Below, piece after piece: positions 1 to 7,609 of a stretch of DNA of 64,000 bases. This stretch comes from Pseudomonadota bacterium (GTDB lineage: Bacteria > Pseudomonadota > Gammaproteobacteria > Burkholderiales > Rhodocyclaceae): contig JAFEDK010000029.1 of the NCBI GenBank assembly GCA_018241665.1, positions 17,175 to 81,174 of the forward strand, in the 5' to 3' direction. A model generated the notes under the pieces. The model saw nothing but the letters and a program-made list of their open reading frames with translations. It did no database searches and was not told where the DNA came from. Every line of letters begins with the position of its first letter. Position 1 is the stretch's first letter. The position numbers and the translations under genes are program-made.

Positions 1-50
1 CCCCACAGGAGCCAAGCCCCCACAGGAGCCAAGCCCCCACAGGGAGCCCG
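1..50. repeat. 17-bp tandem repeat, about 3 copies
   Basis: Three head-to-tail copies of CCCCCACAGGAGCCAAG; the first lacks one base at the window edge and the last diverges. The CCCCCACAGG part equals the outer end of the REPIN-like elements found elsewhere in this window, so this may be a tandem expansion at the edge of such an element lying just outside. It precedes the sulfatase gene. Confidence 0.75.
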
Positions 51-91
51 GCCGGGAGACATCTACAGAAGAAGACCGCACAGGAACAACA

Positions 92-2440
92 ATGAAGAAA
101 CGCATCTATGTCTGGCTGGGCCGTTCGGCGGCGCTGGCCCTTGGCCTGGCCGCCGCTGGCGGCGCCGGCGCCCAGCAAGTCCTGCCCCGTCCGCCCGAGC
201 CCTTCGCCGGCAAGATCGATCCCTCCCGCGACAAGTCGGTGCCGGCCTGGCCGAAGCAGGTACAGGCGCCGAAGGGCGCGCCCAATGTGGTGGTCGTGCT
301 GCTCGACGACGTCGGCTTCAGCGCCGCGTCCACCTTCGGCGGCGTGGCCGACACGCCGGCGCTGCAGGACCTGGCCCGCAACGGCCTCAGCTACAACCAG
401 TTCCACGTCACCAGCCTGTGCTCGCCGACCCGCGCAGCGCTCCTCACCGGGCGCAACCACCACGAGGTAGGCTTCGGCACCGTGGCCAACTCCTCGTCGG
501 GCTTCCCCGGCTACAACTCGGTGTGGGCCAAGGACACCGTGTCCCTCGCCGAGGTGCTGCGCCAGAACGGCTACAGCACCGCCGCCTACGGCAAGTGGCA
601 CAACACGCCGGAATGGGAAATCACGCCGGCCGGCCCCTTCGACCACTGGCCGACCAGTCTCGGCTTCGAGTATTTCTACGGTTTCCACGGCGGTGCTGAC
701 AACCAGTGGGAGCCGCGCCTGTACCGCAACACCACGCCGGTGGAGCCGAAGGCCACGCCGGAGCAGGGCTACCACCTGACCGCCGACCTGGCCGACGACG
801 CCACCCGCTGGTTGCGCACTCACGACGCGGTGTATCCGGACAAGCCCTTCTTCGTGTGGTTCGCCCCTGGTGGCACCCACTGGCCGCACCACGTGCCGCA
901 AGAGTGGATCGCCAAGTACAAGGGCAGGTTCGACCAGGGCTGGGACAAGCTGCGCGAGGAGACCTTCGCCCGCCAGAAGAAGCTCGGCGTGATCCCCGCC
1001 AATGCGGAGCTGACCCCACGCCCGCCCGAGCTGCCGGCCTGGGATTCCCTGCCCGCCGAGCAGCGCCGCCTGCTGGCGCGGGAGGCCGAAATCTCCGCCG
1101 CCTACCTGGCCTACACCGACTTCCAGGTCGGCCGCTTGCTGGCCGAGATCCGCGCGCAGGGCAAGTCCGACAACACGGTGGTGTTCTACATCGTCGGTGA
1201 CAACGGCGCCGAGGTCAGTTCGCCGCTGCTCGGCCGCGATGCCACCGGGCCGAACGGCCTGCCGGCGAGCCTGGAGGAACGCCTGAAGGACATCGACGCG
1301 CTGGGTTCCGAGCGTTTCGACAACCTTTACGGTTCCGCCTGGGGCTGGGCTGACAACACGCCTTTCCAGTACGGCAAGGGCATCCCGTCCTATCTGGGCG
1401 GCACCCGCAACCCGCTGGTGGTGTCGTGGCCCAAGGGCCTGCGCGACAAGGGCGTGGTGCGCAGCCAGTTCAGCCACGTCACCGACATTGCGCCAACGAT
1501 CTACGAGTTGGCCGGCATCAGCTTCCCGGACAAGGTCGAGGGCATCCAGCAAGTCCCGCTGGAAGGGCGCAGCCTGGTGTATAGCTTCGACAATGCCAAA
1601 GCCGCTTCGCCGCGCACGCTGCAGTACTTCGAGATGAGCGGCACCCGCGGCATCTACAAGGACGGCTGGTGGGCAGGCAGCCGTAACGTGACGCCGCGCG
1701 GCAACGCGGTGCTCAACCAGGCGCCCTTCGGCCAGCGCCAGTGGCAGCTCTACAACCTGAACGCGGACTACAGCCAGGCCCACGACGTGGCTGCCGCCAA
1801 CCCGGACAAGCTGGCCGAGTTGGTCGCCACCTTCGACAAGGAAGCCTGGCGCAACGACGTCTATCCGCTGACGCCGGAGGTTGGTGTCGGTCGTCCCAAC
1901 CCGGCCGCTGGCCGCACGCTGTTTACCTACCGGGCCGGCGTCACCCGCATCCCGTCGCGGGTCGGGCCGGACGTGACGCGGCGTGCCCACCGCATCACCG
2001 CCGACATCGAGTTGCCGGCCCGCGGCGGCGACGGCGTGCTGATCGCCGACGGCGGCCGCTGGGGCGGCTTCAGCCTGTTCGTGAAGGATGGCCGGCTGGT
2101 CTATGAGGCCAACGCCCACGGCCATCGCAGTGGCCACATCGTGTCGTCGCGGCCGCTGCCGAAGGGCAAGCTGCAGGTCGCCTTCAGCTTCACGCCGGAC
2201 AGCGCCACGCCGCCGCCGGCTACCGTGCAGCAGGGCCAGCCGCCGGTGGCGGTGCCCGGCGTCGGCAAACTGTTCGTGAATGGCGAGCAGGTCGGCGAAG
2301 GGCGCATCGCCAAGATCGTCTATGGCCCCTACGAGTCCCTCGACATCGGTGCCGACCTTGGCTCGCCGGTGAGTTCGGACTATAAGGTGCCGTTCTCCTT
2401 CACCGGCATCCTCGGCAAAGTCGAGGTGGAATTGCGCTGA
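92..2440 (+). CDS. Periplasmic arylsulfatase, formylglycine (Cys) type
   Basis: Predicted type I sulfatase hydrolysing sulfate esters in the periplasm. The 782-residue protein starts with a signal peptide (cleavage near residue 28, after an AGA stretch). The N-terminal metal-binding LDD is at residues 71-73, and CSPTR at 110-114 is the C-x-P-x-R site where Cys110 is converted to formylglycine. Other typical elements are GKWH in the first third and a second metal-ligand DNG stretch near 370. The last 150 or so residues look like a beta-sandwich/LamG-like domain, as in other long bacterial arylsulfatases. An AGGA ribosome site precedes the ATG. Activity needs a formylglycine-generating or anaerobic maturase enzyme, not seen here. 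Substrate unknown. The multihaem cytochrome gene follows within 60 bases. Confidence 0.9.
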   Translation: MKKRIYVWLGRSAALALGLAAAGGAGAQQVLPRPPEPFAGKIDPSRDKSVPAWPKQVQAPKGAPNVVVVLLDDVGFSAASTFGGVADTPALQDLARNGLSYNQFHVTSLCSPTRAALLTGRNHHEVGFGTVANSSSGFPGYNSVWAKDTVSLAEVLRQNGYSTAAYGKWHNTPEWEITPAGPFDHWPTSLGFEYFYGFHGGADNQWEPRLYRNTTPVEPKATPEQGYHLTADLADDATRWLRTHDAVYPDKPFFVWFAPGGTHWPHHVPQEWIAKYKGRFDQGWDKLREETFARQKKLGVIPANAELTPRPPELPAWDSLPAEQRRLLAREAEISAAYLAYTDFQVGRLLAEIRAQGKSDNTVVFYIVGDNGAEVSSPLLGRDATGPNGLPASLEERLKDIDALGSERFDNLYGSAWGWADNTPFQYGKGIPSYLGGTRNPLVVSWPKGLRDKGVVRSQFSHVTDIAPTIYELAGISFPDKVEGIQQVPLEGRSLVYSFDNAKAASPRTLQYFEMSGTRGIYKDGWWAGSRNVTPRGNAVLNQAPFGQRQWQLYNLNADYSQAHDVAAANPDKLAELVATFDKEAWRNDVYPLTPEVGVGRPNPAAGRTLFTYRAGVTRIPSRVGPDVTRRAHRITADIELPARGGDGVLIADGGRWGGFSLFVKDGRLVYEANAHGHRSGHIVSSRPLPKGKLQVAFSFTPDSATPPPATVQQGQPPVAVPGVGKLFVNGEQVGEGRIAKIVYGPYESLDIGADLGSPVSSDYKVPFSFTGILGKVEVELR

Positions 2441-2499
2441 AAGCTGCTGCCAGCCGCCATCGCCCGTCTTGCGGCGGGTGGTGGCGCATCGTCTTCCTG

Positions 2500-4686
2500 A
2501 TGTTCCTGCTCGCCGCTCCGGCCCTGGCGCCGGCCGGCGATGCAGCGCGCTACGTCGGTAGCGCCGCCTGTGCCGATTGCCATGCCGACGAGGCCCGGCG
2601 CTGGCGGGCGTCCCACCACGCCCAGTCGATGCAGGTCGCCAGCCCGGCCACGGTGCTCGGCGACTTCCGCGATGTGCGCGTCAGCCACCACGGCCAGACC
2701 ACGCGCTTCTTCCGCAAGGGCGAGGCCTTCTACGTGCGCACTGCCGGGGCGGACGGGCGTGAGGCGGACTTCCAGGTCACCCACACCTTCGGCGTGCATC
2801 CGCTGCAGCAATACCTCGTCGCGCTGCCCGGTGGGCGCCTGCAGGCCCTCGGCGTGGCGTGGGACACACGGCGCCGGGAGGACGGCGGCCAGCGCTGGTA
2901 TCACCTCTACCCGGACGCGCCGCCCAAGCCCGGCGAACCGGTGCACTGGAGCGGCCGCGAGCAGAACTGGAACTTCATGTGCGCGTCCTGCCATTCGACC
3001 GGGCTGGTGAAGAACTACGATCTCCAGTCCGACCGCTACCGCACGCGCTGGGCCGAGATGGCGGTCGGCTGCGAGGCCTGCCACGGACCCGCTTCGGCGC
3101 ACCTGGCCTGGGCGCGGGGCGGCAAGCCGACGGCAGTGGCCAATGCTGGCCTGACGGTGGCGACGCGGCAGCTGCGCCGGCTGGTCTTCCGCTACGACGG
3201 CAGCCATCCCATCGCCCGCGGCGACGGCGATCCGAAGGCCGGCCAGCGGGCCGGCGAAGCCTGCTTCGGCTGCCACTCCCGGCGCCAGCAACTCACGGCG
3301 GAACCCCGGCCCGGCGCGGCCTTCCTCGACGACTACCGGCCGGCGCTGGTCGAGCCCGGCCTCTACCACCCGGACGGGCAGATCGACGACGAGGTCTTCG
3401 AGTACGGCTCCTTCGTGCAGAGCCGCATGCACCGGGCCGGCGTCACCTGCAGCCATTGCCACGACAGCCACAGCCTCAAGCTGCGCGCCGACGGCAACAC
3501 CCTGTGCGGACAGTGCCACCTGTCGTCCCGCTACGACCGGCCGGAGCACCACCGCCACGGCGAGGGCTCGGCCGGCGCCCAGTGCGTCAGCTGCCACATG
3601 CCGACCAAGACCTACATGGGCGTGCACGTGCGCCGTGACCATCGCCTGGCGGTGCCGCGCCCGGCCCAGAGCGCCCGCCTGGGCACGCCGGACGCCTGCA
3701 CGGCCTGCCATAAGGACAAGAGCCCGGCCTGGGCCGCCGCTGCCATCGAACGCTGGACCGGCCGGCCGGAAGCCGCCACTACGCCGCCGGTCGCCGTGCT
3801 GGCGGGTCGCCGCGCCGGCGTGCCGCTGGCCGAACTGCTGTCCGCCGAGTATCCGGCGATCCAGCAGGCCGGTGCGCTGCTGCGCCTGGCCGGCAGCCCT
3901 GCGGCGGCGGACGCGGTGGCCCGCGCGGCCCGCTCCGGTGAGGGCCTGCTGCGCCTTGGCGCCGCACGGGCGCTGGCCGGCCTGGCGCTGCCCGAGGCCT
4001 GGCGCATCGGCGATGGCTTGCTCGACGACCCGCTGCGGGCGGTGCGCACCGAGGCGGCCCGCACGCTGGCAGCGGTGCCGGCCGAGCGCCTGCCGCCGGC
4101 GCGCCGGGAACGCCTCGGCGCCGTGCTGGCGGAATTGATCGCCAGCGAAGAACTGGCCGCGGATCGCCCCGAGAGCCATGTCAATCTGGCCCGCATTCAC
4201 GCCGCCCGAGGCCAGCCACAGGCGGCCGAGCAGGCCCTGCGCACCGCCTTGCGTCTGGATGCCGGCTTCCTGCCGGCACTGGTGAACCTGGCTGACCTGT
4301 ACCGCGCCAACGGCCGCGAGGCCGACGGCGAGGCGACGCTGCGCCAGGCCGTCAAACTCGCCCCGGCGGCCGCCGAGCCAGCCCACGCCCTCGGCCTGGC
4401 GCTGATCCGCCAGGGCCGCCGCGATGCCGCGCTGCCGGAGCTGGCGCGGGCGGCGGCGCTGGCGCCGGACAACGGCCGCTACGCGCTGGTGCTGGCCGTC
4501 GCGCAGCTGGAGAGCGGGCAGGGCGAGGCCGCACTGGCCACGCTGGCGGCGGCCCGCGTCCGCCTGCCGGAGGACGTGGCCTTGCTGCGCACCCTGGTGC
4601 AGATCGAGCGCCGCCTGGGTCGCCCGGAGGCGGCGGCGCATCAGGCCGAGTTACTGCGTCTCGAACGGGGGTTTGCGGCGCCTTGA
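2500..4686 (+). CDS. Octahaem c-type cytochrome with C-terminal TPR repeats
   Basis: Exported electron-transfer protein of 728 residues with eight CxxCH haem sites: CADCH, CASCH, CEACH, CFGCH, CSHCH, CGQCH, CVSCH and CTACH, all in the first 410 residues. An alanine-rich, HEAT-like helical stretch and several TPR units follow to the C terminus. This combination is seen in doubled-CxxCH (NrfA/NapC-like) TPR cytochromes of unknown substrate. The ATG at 2500 leaves a signal peptide with no basic n-region; reading upstream in frame adds Arg/Lys residues, and a CTG at 2437 that overlaps the sulfatase stop could be the true start. It is cotranscribed or closely spaced with the sulfatase. Whether it accepts or donates electrons, and to what, cannot be told. 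Confidence 0.85.
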   Translation: MFLLAAPALAPAGDAARYVGSAACADCHADEARRWRASHHAQSMQVASPATVLGDFRDVRVSHHGQTTRFFRKGEAFYVRTAGADGREADFQVTHTFGVHPLQQYLVALPGGRLQALGVAWDTRRREDGGQRWYHLYPDAPPKPGEPVHWSGREQNWNFMCASCHSTGLVKNYDLQSDRYRTRWAEMAVGCEACHGPASAHLAWARGGKPTAVANAGLTVATRQLRRLVFRYDGSHPIARGDGDPKAGQRAGEACFGCHSRRQQLTAEPRPGAAFLDDYRPALVEPGLYHPDGQIDDEVFEYGSFVQSRMHRAGVTCSHCHDSHSLKLRADGNTLCGQCHLSSRYDRPEHHRHGEGSAGAQCVSCHMPTKTYMGVHVRRDHRLAVPRPAQSARLGTPDACTACHKDKSPAWAAAAIERWTGRPEAATTPPVAVLAGRRAGVPLAELLSAEYPAIQQAGALLRLAGSPAAADAVARAARSGEGLLRLGAARALAGLALPEAWRIGDGLLDDPLRAVRTEAARTLAAVPAERLPPARRERLGAVLAELIASEELAADRPESHVNLARIHAARGQPQAAEQALRTALRLDAGFLPALVNLADLYRANGREADGEATLRQAVKLAPAAAEPAHALGLALIRQGRRDAALPELARAAALAPDNGRYALVLAVAQLESGQGEAALATLAAARVRLPEDVALLRTLVQIERRLGRPEAAAHQAELLRLERGFAAP

Positions 4687-4827
4687 GGCGGCTGCTGCGC
4701 GGCGCCCCCGTCAGGGTTGCGAAATCAGCAGGCCGGCAGCAGACGATGGCGTGATCTGTGTGCAGCGCAACAGCCCGGCCAGTTCACCGGCATCGCGACG
4801 TAGCCCGAGCAGATCCCCTGATTCGCG

Positions 4828-4845
4828 GATTTATTTCGATAAATC
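4828..4845. promoter_or_regulatory. AT-rich palindrome, possible operator/UAS
   Basis: GATTTAT-TTCG-ATAAATC, a perfect 7-bp inverted repeat around TTCG. It is strikingly AT-rich for this GC-rich DNA and sits about 40 bp upstream of the sigma-54-like promoter, a plausible enhancer position. Confidence 0.45.
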
Positions 4846-4884
4846 AAGCGCGTGGCGGCAGGGCGCGATGGCTTGGCAGGGGAT

Positions 4885-4900
4885 TGGCACGGCCCGTGCA
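4885..4900 (+). promoter_or_regulatory. Candidate sigma-54 (-24/-12) promoter
   Basis: TGGCACGGCCCGTGCA matches the TGGCACG-N4-TTGCA consensus except G for T at one position, with invariant GG (4886-4887) and GC (4898-4899) correctly spaced. It is about 70 bp upstream of the SMP-30 ATG. Caveat: its core is itself palindromic (GCACGG/CCGTGC), so it could instead be a protein-binding site. Confidence 0.55.
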
Positions 4901-4967
4901 GGAGAAGGGCCTGCCCCCGCGGCCGAGGCCGCTCACCTCAACGCCAGTCATCGCCATACCGACCGCC

Positions 4968-5942
4968 ATGAAAATCAAAGCCTCCCTCCGCGCCCTGGCC
5001 GCCCTCGGCGGTGTGCTGCTGAGCCTGTCCGGCGCCCATGCCCAGGAAGCCGTGACCCCGGCCATCTCCGGCGTGGTTGCCGCCGGCACCAAGATCGAAC
5101 TCATCAAGGACGGCTTCAAGGGCACCGAAGGCCCGATCGCCGCGCCGGACGGCAGCATGCTGTTCACCGAGAACCAGAACGCCCGCGTGATCCGCATCGC
5201 GCCGGACGGCTCCACCTCGGTCTTCCTCGACAACACCAACGGCGTCAATGCGCTGGCCTTCGCCACCAACGGCGACCTGGTGGCGGTGCAGACCCTGCAG
5301 CCCAAGGTCGGCGTGATCCTGCCCGCCGGCAACGCGCGCACGCTGGCCGAGAAGGTGGATGGCGGCCTGTCCTTCGGCCGTCCCAACGACCTGGTGGTGG
5401 ACAAGGCCGGCAACGTGTATTTCACCGATTCCGGCGCCAACGCCAATGCCAATCCCAAGCCGGATCTGTCCAAGATCTCGCCGCCGGCGGTTTACCGCAT
5501 CAGCCCCGAGTTCGTCATCGAGCGCCTCGCCAAGGACATCGAGCGTCCCAACGGCATCCAGCTGAGCCCCGACGAAAAGGTGCTGTACGTGGCCAATACC
5601 GCCGGCGAATACGTGTTCGCCTACGACATCGGCGCCAACGGCAAGCTCGGCCCGAAGCGCCCGTTCGCCAAGCTCGAAGGCTTCCGCCAGACCGACAACG
5701 GTCCGTCCAGCGGCGCCGACGGCCTGGCGGTGGACAAGGATGGCCGCCTCTACGTGGCCAGCAGCGCCGGCGTGCAGGTGTTCAGCACCAAGGGCGAGCC
5801 CCTCGGCATCATCGCGCTGCCGAAGGCGCCGCAGAACCTGGCCTTCGCCGGGCCCGGCAAGCAGCAGTTGTACGTGGTTGGCCGCGGCGCGGTCTACCGT
5901 ATTCCGGTGCTGACCGCCGGCTACGCCGGCCGCGCCAAGTAA
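4968..5942 (+). CDS. Exported SMP-30/gluconolactonase-like beta-propeller protein
   Basis: A 324-residue protein with a signal peptide (cleavage around residue 24 after AHA, before QEA). The body is the repeated six-bladed propeller of the SMP-30/gluconolactonase/LRE family: EGP near the start, RPNDLVVD and SIERPNGI-like stretches, and SGADGLAVD before the end. Family members are Ca-dependent lactonases or organophosphate-type hydrolases; the substrate is unknown here. The ATG at 4968 is preferred over an in-frame start 210 bases upstream because it places the signal peptide at the N terminus and leaves the promoter-like element outside the gene. The next gene encodes a dienelactone hydrolase 31 bases downstream, so the two hydrolases probably act on related lactones. 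Confidence 0.8.
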   Translation: MKIKASLRALAALGGVLLSLSGAHAQEAVTPAISGVVAAGTKIELIKDGFKGTEGPIAAPDGSMLFTENQNARVIRIAPDGSTSVFLDNTNGVNALAFATNGDLVAVQTLQPKVGVILPAGNARTLAEKVDGGLSFGRPNDLVVDKAGNVYFTDSGANANANPKPDLSKISPPAVYRISPEFVIERLAKDIERPNGIQLSPDEKVLYVANTAGEYVFAYDIGANGKLGPKRPFAKLEGFRQTDNGPSSGADGLAVDKDGRLYVASSAGVQVFSTKGEPLGIIALPKAPQNLAFAGPGKQQLYVVGRGAVYRIPVLTAGYAGRAK

Positions 5943-5973
5943 GCCCGCCGATTACCGATTGAAGGAGCGCTCC

Positions 5974-6864
5974 ATGACCCGCAAGACCGCCGCCGATTTC
6001 GAGCCCGAAGTGCTCAAGCTGTTCGACAAGTACGTGCATGGCATCATCCCGCGCCGGGAGTTCCTGAAGAACGCCGCCAAGTTCGCGGTGGCCGGCGTGA
6101 CCGCCGAAGGCTTGCTCGAAGCCCTCAGCCCGAAGTTCGCCGAAGCCCAGGAAGTGCAGGGCAACGATCCGCGCATCAAGGCCCAGTACGTGGAATACCC
6201 GTCGCCGGCCGGCTACGGCACGCTGCGCGGCTACCTGGTGCAGCCGGCCAACGCCAGCGGCAAGCTGCCGACGGTGCTGGTTGTGCATGAGAACCGCGGC
6301 CTCAACCCGCACATCGAGGACGTCACCCGCCGCCTGGCCCTCGACGGCTTCATCGCCTTCGCGCCGGACGCGCTGTTCCCCCTCGGCGGCTACCCGGGCG
6401 ACGAGGACAAGGCCCGCGACCTGTTCACCAAGCTCGACCAGAACAAGACCCGCGAGGACTTCGTGGCCGCCGCGGCGATCCTGAAAAAGCTGCCCCAGGG
6501 CAATGGCAAGGTCGGCGTGACCGGTTTTTGCTACGGCGGCGGCATCTCCAACTTCCTCGCCACCCGCATCCCCGACCTGGCCGCCGCGGTGCCTTTCTAT
6601 GGCAACCAGCCGGCACCCGAAGAGGCCGCCAAGATCAAGTCCCCGCTGCTGATCCACTACGCCGAGAACGACGAACGCATCAACGCCGGCTGGCCCAAGT
6701 ACGAAGCGGCCCTGAAGGCGGCCGGCGTGAAGTACGAGGCCTACATCTACCCGGGCACCCAGCACGGCTTCAACAACAACACCACGCCGCGCTTCGACGC
6801 CAGCGCGTCCAAGCTGGCCTGGTCGCGCACCGTGGCCTTCTTCAAGCAGCACCTGAAGGCCTGA
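5974..6864 (+). CDS. Dienelactone hydrolase family protein with Tat-type N terminus
   Basis: A 296-residue alpha/beta hydrolase of the dienelactone hydrolase (carboxymethylenebutenolidase) family. The Cys-Asp-His triad is visible: Cys186 in GFCYGGG, Asp233 in ENDERI and His264 in QHGF, with the family glutamate Glu106 in VVHENRG. The first 60 residues contain PRREFLKNAAKF followed by a hydrophobic stretch and AEA, a twin-arginine signal, so it is probably folded in the cytoplasm and exported. The ATG at 5974 is chosen because AAGGAG lies six bases upstream; an in-frame TTG at 5959 would consume this site. It forms an operon with the SMP-30 gene. Confidence 0.88.
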   Translation: MTRKTAADFEPEVLKLFDKYVHGIIPRREFLKNAAKFAVAGVTAEGLLEALSPKFAEAQEVQGNDPRIKAQYVEYPSPAGYGTLRGYLVQPANASGKLPTVLVVHENRGLNPHIEDVTRRLALDGFIAFAPDALFPLGGYPGDEDKARDLFTKLDQNKTREDFVAAAAILKKLPQGNGKVGVTGFCYGGGISNFLATRIPDLAAAVPFYGNQPAPEEAAKIKSPLLIHYAENDERINAGWPKYEAALKAAGVKYEAYIYPGTQHGFNNNTTPRFDASASKLAWSRTVAFFKQHLKA

Positions 6865-6876
6865 TTTTGTGTTCCC

Positions 6877-6944
6877 GTGGGGGCGAATTCATTCGCCCGC
6901 GGAGCCTGTTCCTGCCGACGGTGGGCGAATGAATTCGCCCCTAC
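6877..6944. repeat. REPIN-like element copy 1
   Basis: Two units in inverted orientation, GGGCGAATTCATTCGCCC and GGGCGAATGAATTCGCCC, each itself palindromic, separated by a 24-base spacer and flanked by GTGG and CCTAC. It lies between the hydrolase and cytochrome c' genes. Confidence 0.9.
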
Positions 6945-6982
6945 GGTTCAATCACTCATCACTGAGATCGTACGGAGAAACA

Positions 6983-7462
6983 ATGAAGAAGTTCGTCAAA
7001 CCCTTGCTTGCCGCCCTGCTCGTGACCACGACCGCCGCCGCGACCTCCATGGCTTTCGCCCAGCAGGCGCCGAAGCCCGAGCAGGTCATCAAGTGGCGCC
7101 AGTCGGTGTACCAAGTGCTGGCCTGGAACAACGGCCGCATCAAGGCCAGCATCGACGGCACCTACAACAAGGACGAAGTGATCCGCGCCGCCAATGCCAT
7201 CGCCGCCATCGCCAACTCCGGTCTCGGCGCGCTGTACCCGGCTGGCACCGAAACCGGCAAGGGCTGGCGTGAAACCACCGTCAAGCCCGAGCTGTTCACC
7301 GACCACGCCAAGGCCGGCGAAGCCGCCAAGAAGTTCACCACCGAAGCCAACGAACTGGCCAAGGTCGCCGCCACCGGCGATGCCGGCGCGGTCAAGGTCG
7401 CCTTCGGCAAGCTCGGCCAGACCTGCAAGGGCTGCCACGACGACTTCCGCAAGAAGGACTGA
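6983..7462 (+). CDS. Cytochrome c' (class II, four-helix)
   Basis: A 159-residue periplasmic protein: signal peptide to about residue 26 (AFA-QQ), alpha-helical body, and a single CKGCH haem site 15 residues from the C terminus, the arrangement of cytochrome c'. These proteins bind haem as five-coordinate iron and bind NO or CO; roles in NO tolerance are known in the family. The start at 6983 (preceded by ACGGAGAAAC) is used; a longer reading would translate through the repeat element and is unlikely. It may be read from the upstream hydrolase operon, with the repeat between, and ends before a strong terminator. Confidence 0.9.
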   Translation: MKKFVKPLLAALLVTTTAAATSMAFAQQAPKPEQVIKWRQSVYQVLAWNNGRIKASIDGTYNKDEVIRAANAIAAIANSGLGALYPAGTETGKGWRETTVKPELFTDHAKAGEAAKKFTTEANELAKVAATGDAGAVKVAFGKLGQTCKGCHDDFRKKD

Positions 7463-7532
7463 GCAGTTTTCGGCGGTGTCCGGGCCGGCCTTTTTTGCCC
7501 GACCGGCGGCTAGGTTCCGGACATCCCGTGGC

Positions 7533-7558
7533 GGGGCGGCTTCGGCTGCCCCGTTTTT
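7533..7558 (+). terminator. Rho-independent terminator after cytochrome c'
   Basis: GGGGCGGC-TTCG-GCTGCCCC (one G-U pair) followed by GTTTTT. Confidence 0.88.
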
Positions 7559-7609
7559 CATTCTGCCGTGCGCTGGCACGGCTCCCGCGGCTGATGCCAA
7601 CCGATCGCC

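Larger units (their letters stand above)
4687..4967. other. Intergenic control region upstream of the SMP-30 gene
   Basis: 281 bases without a convincing gene. It holds an AT-rich palindrome (4828-4845) and a sigma-54-like -24/-12 element (4885-4900), both listed separately. No clear sigma-70 promoter was seen. Confidence 0.5.

Noticed and set aside
2380-4641. A 753-codon open frame antisense to the octahaem cytochrome gene
   Set aside because: High-GC shadow frame: rich in Gln/Arg/Gly/Ala, no ribosome site or recognisable domain, while the plus strand has eight haem motifs.
6869-6982. N-terminal extension of cytochrome c'
   Set aside because: Would translate through the repeat element and precede the signal peptide; the ATG at 6983 fits better.
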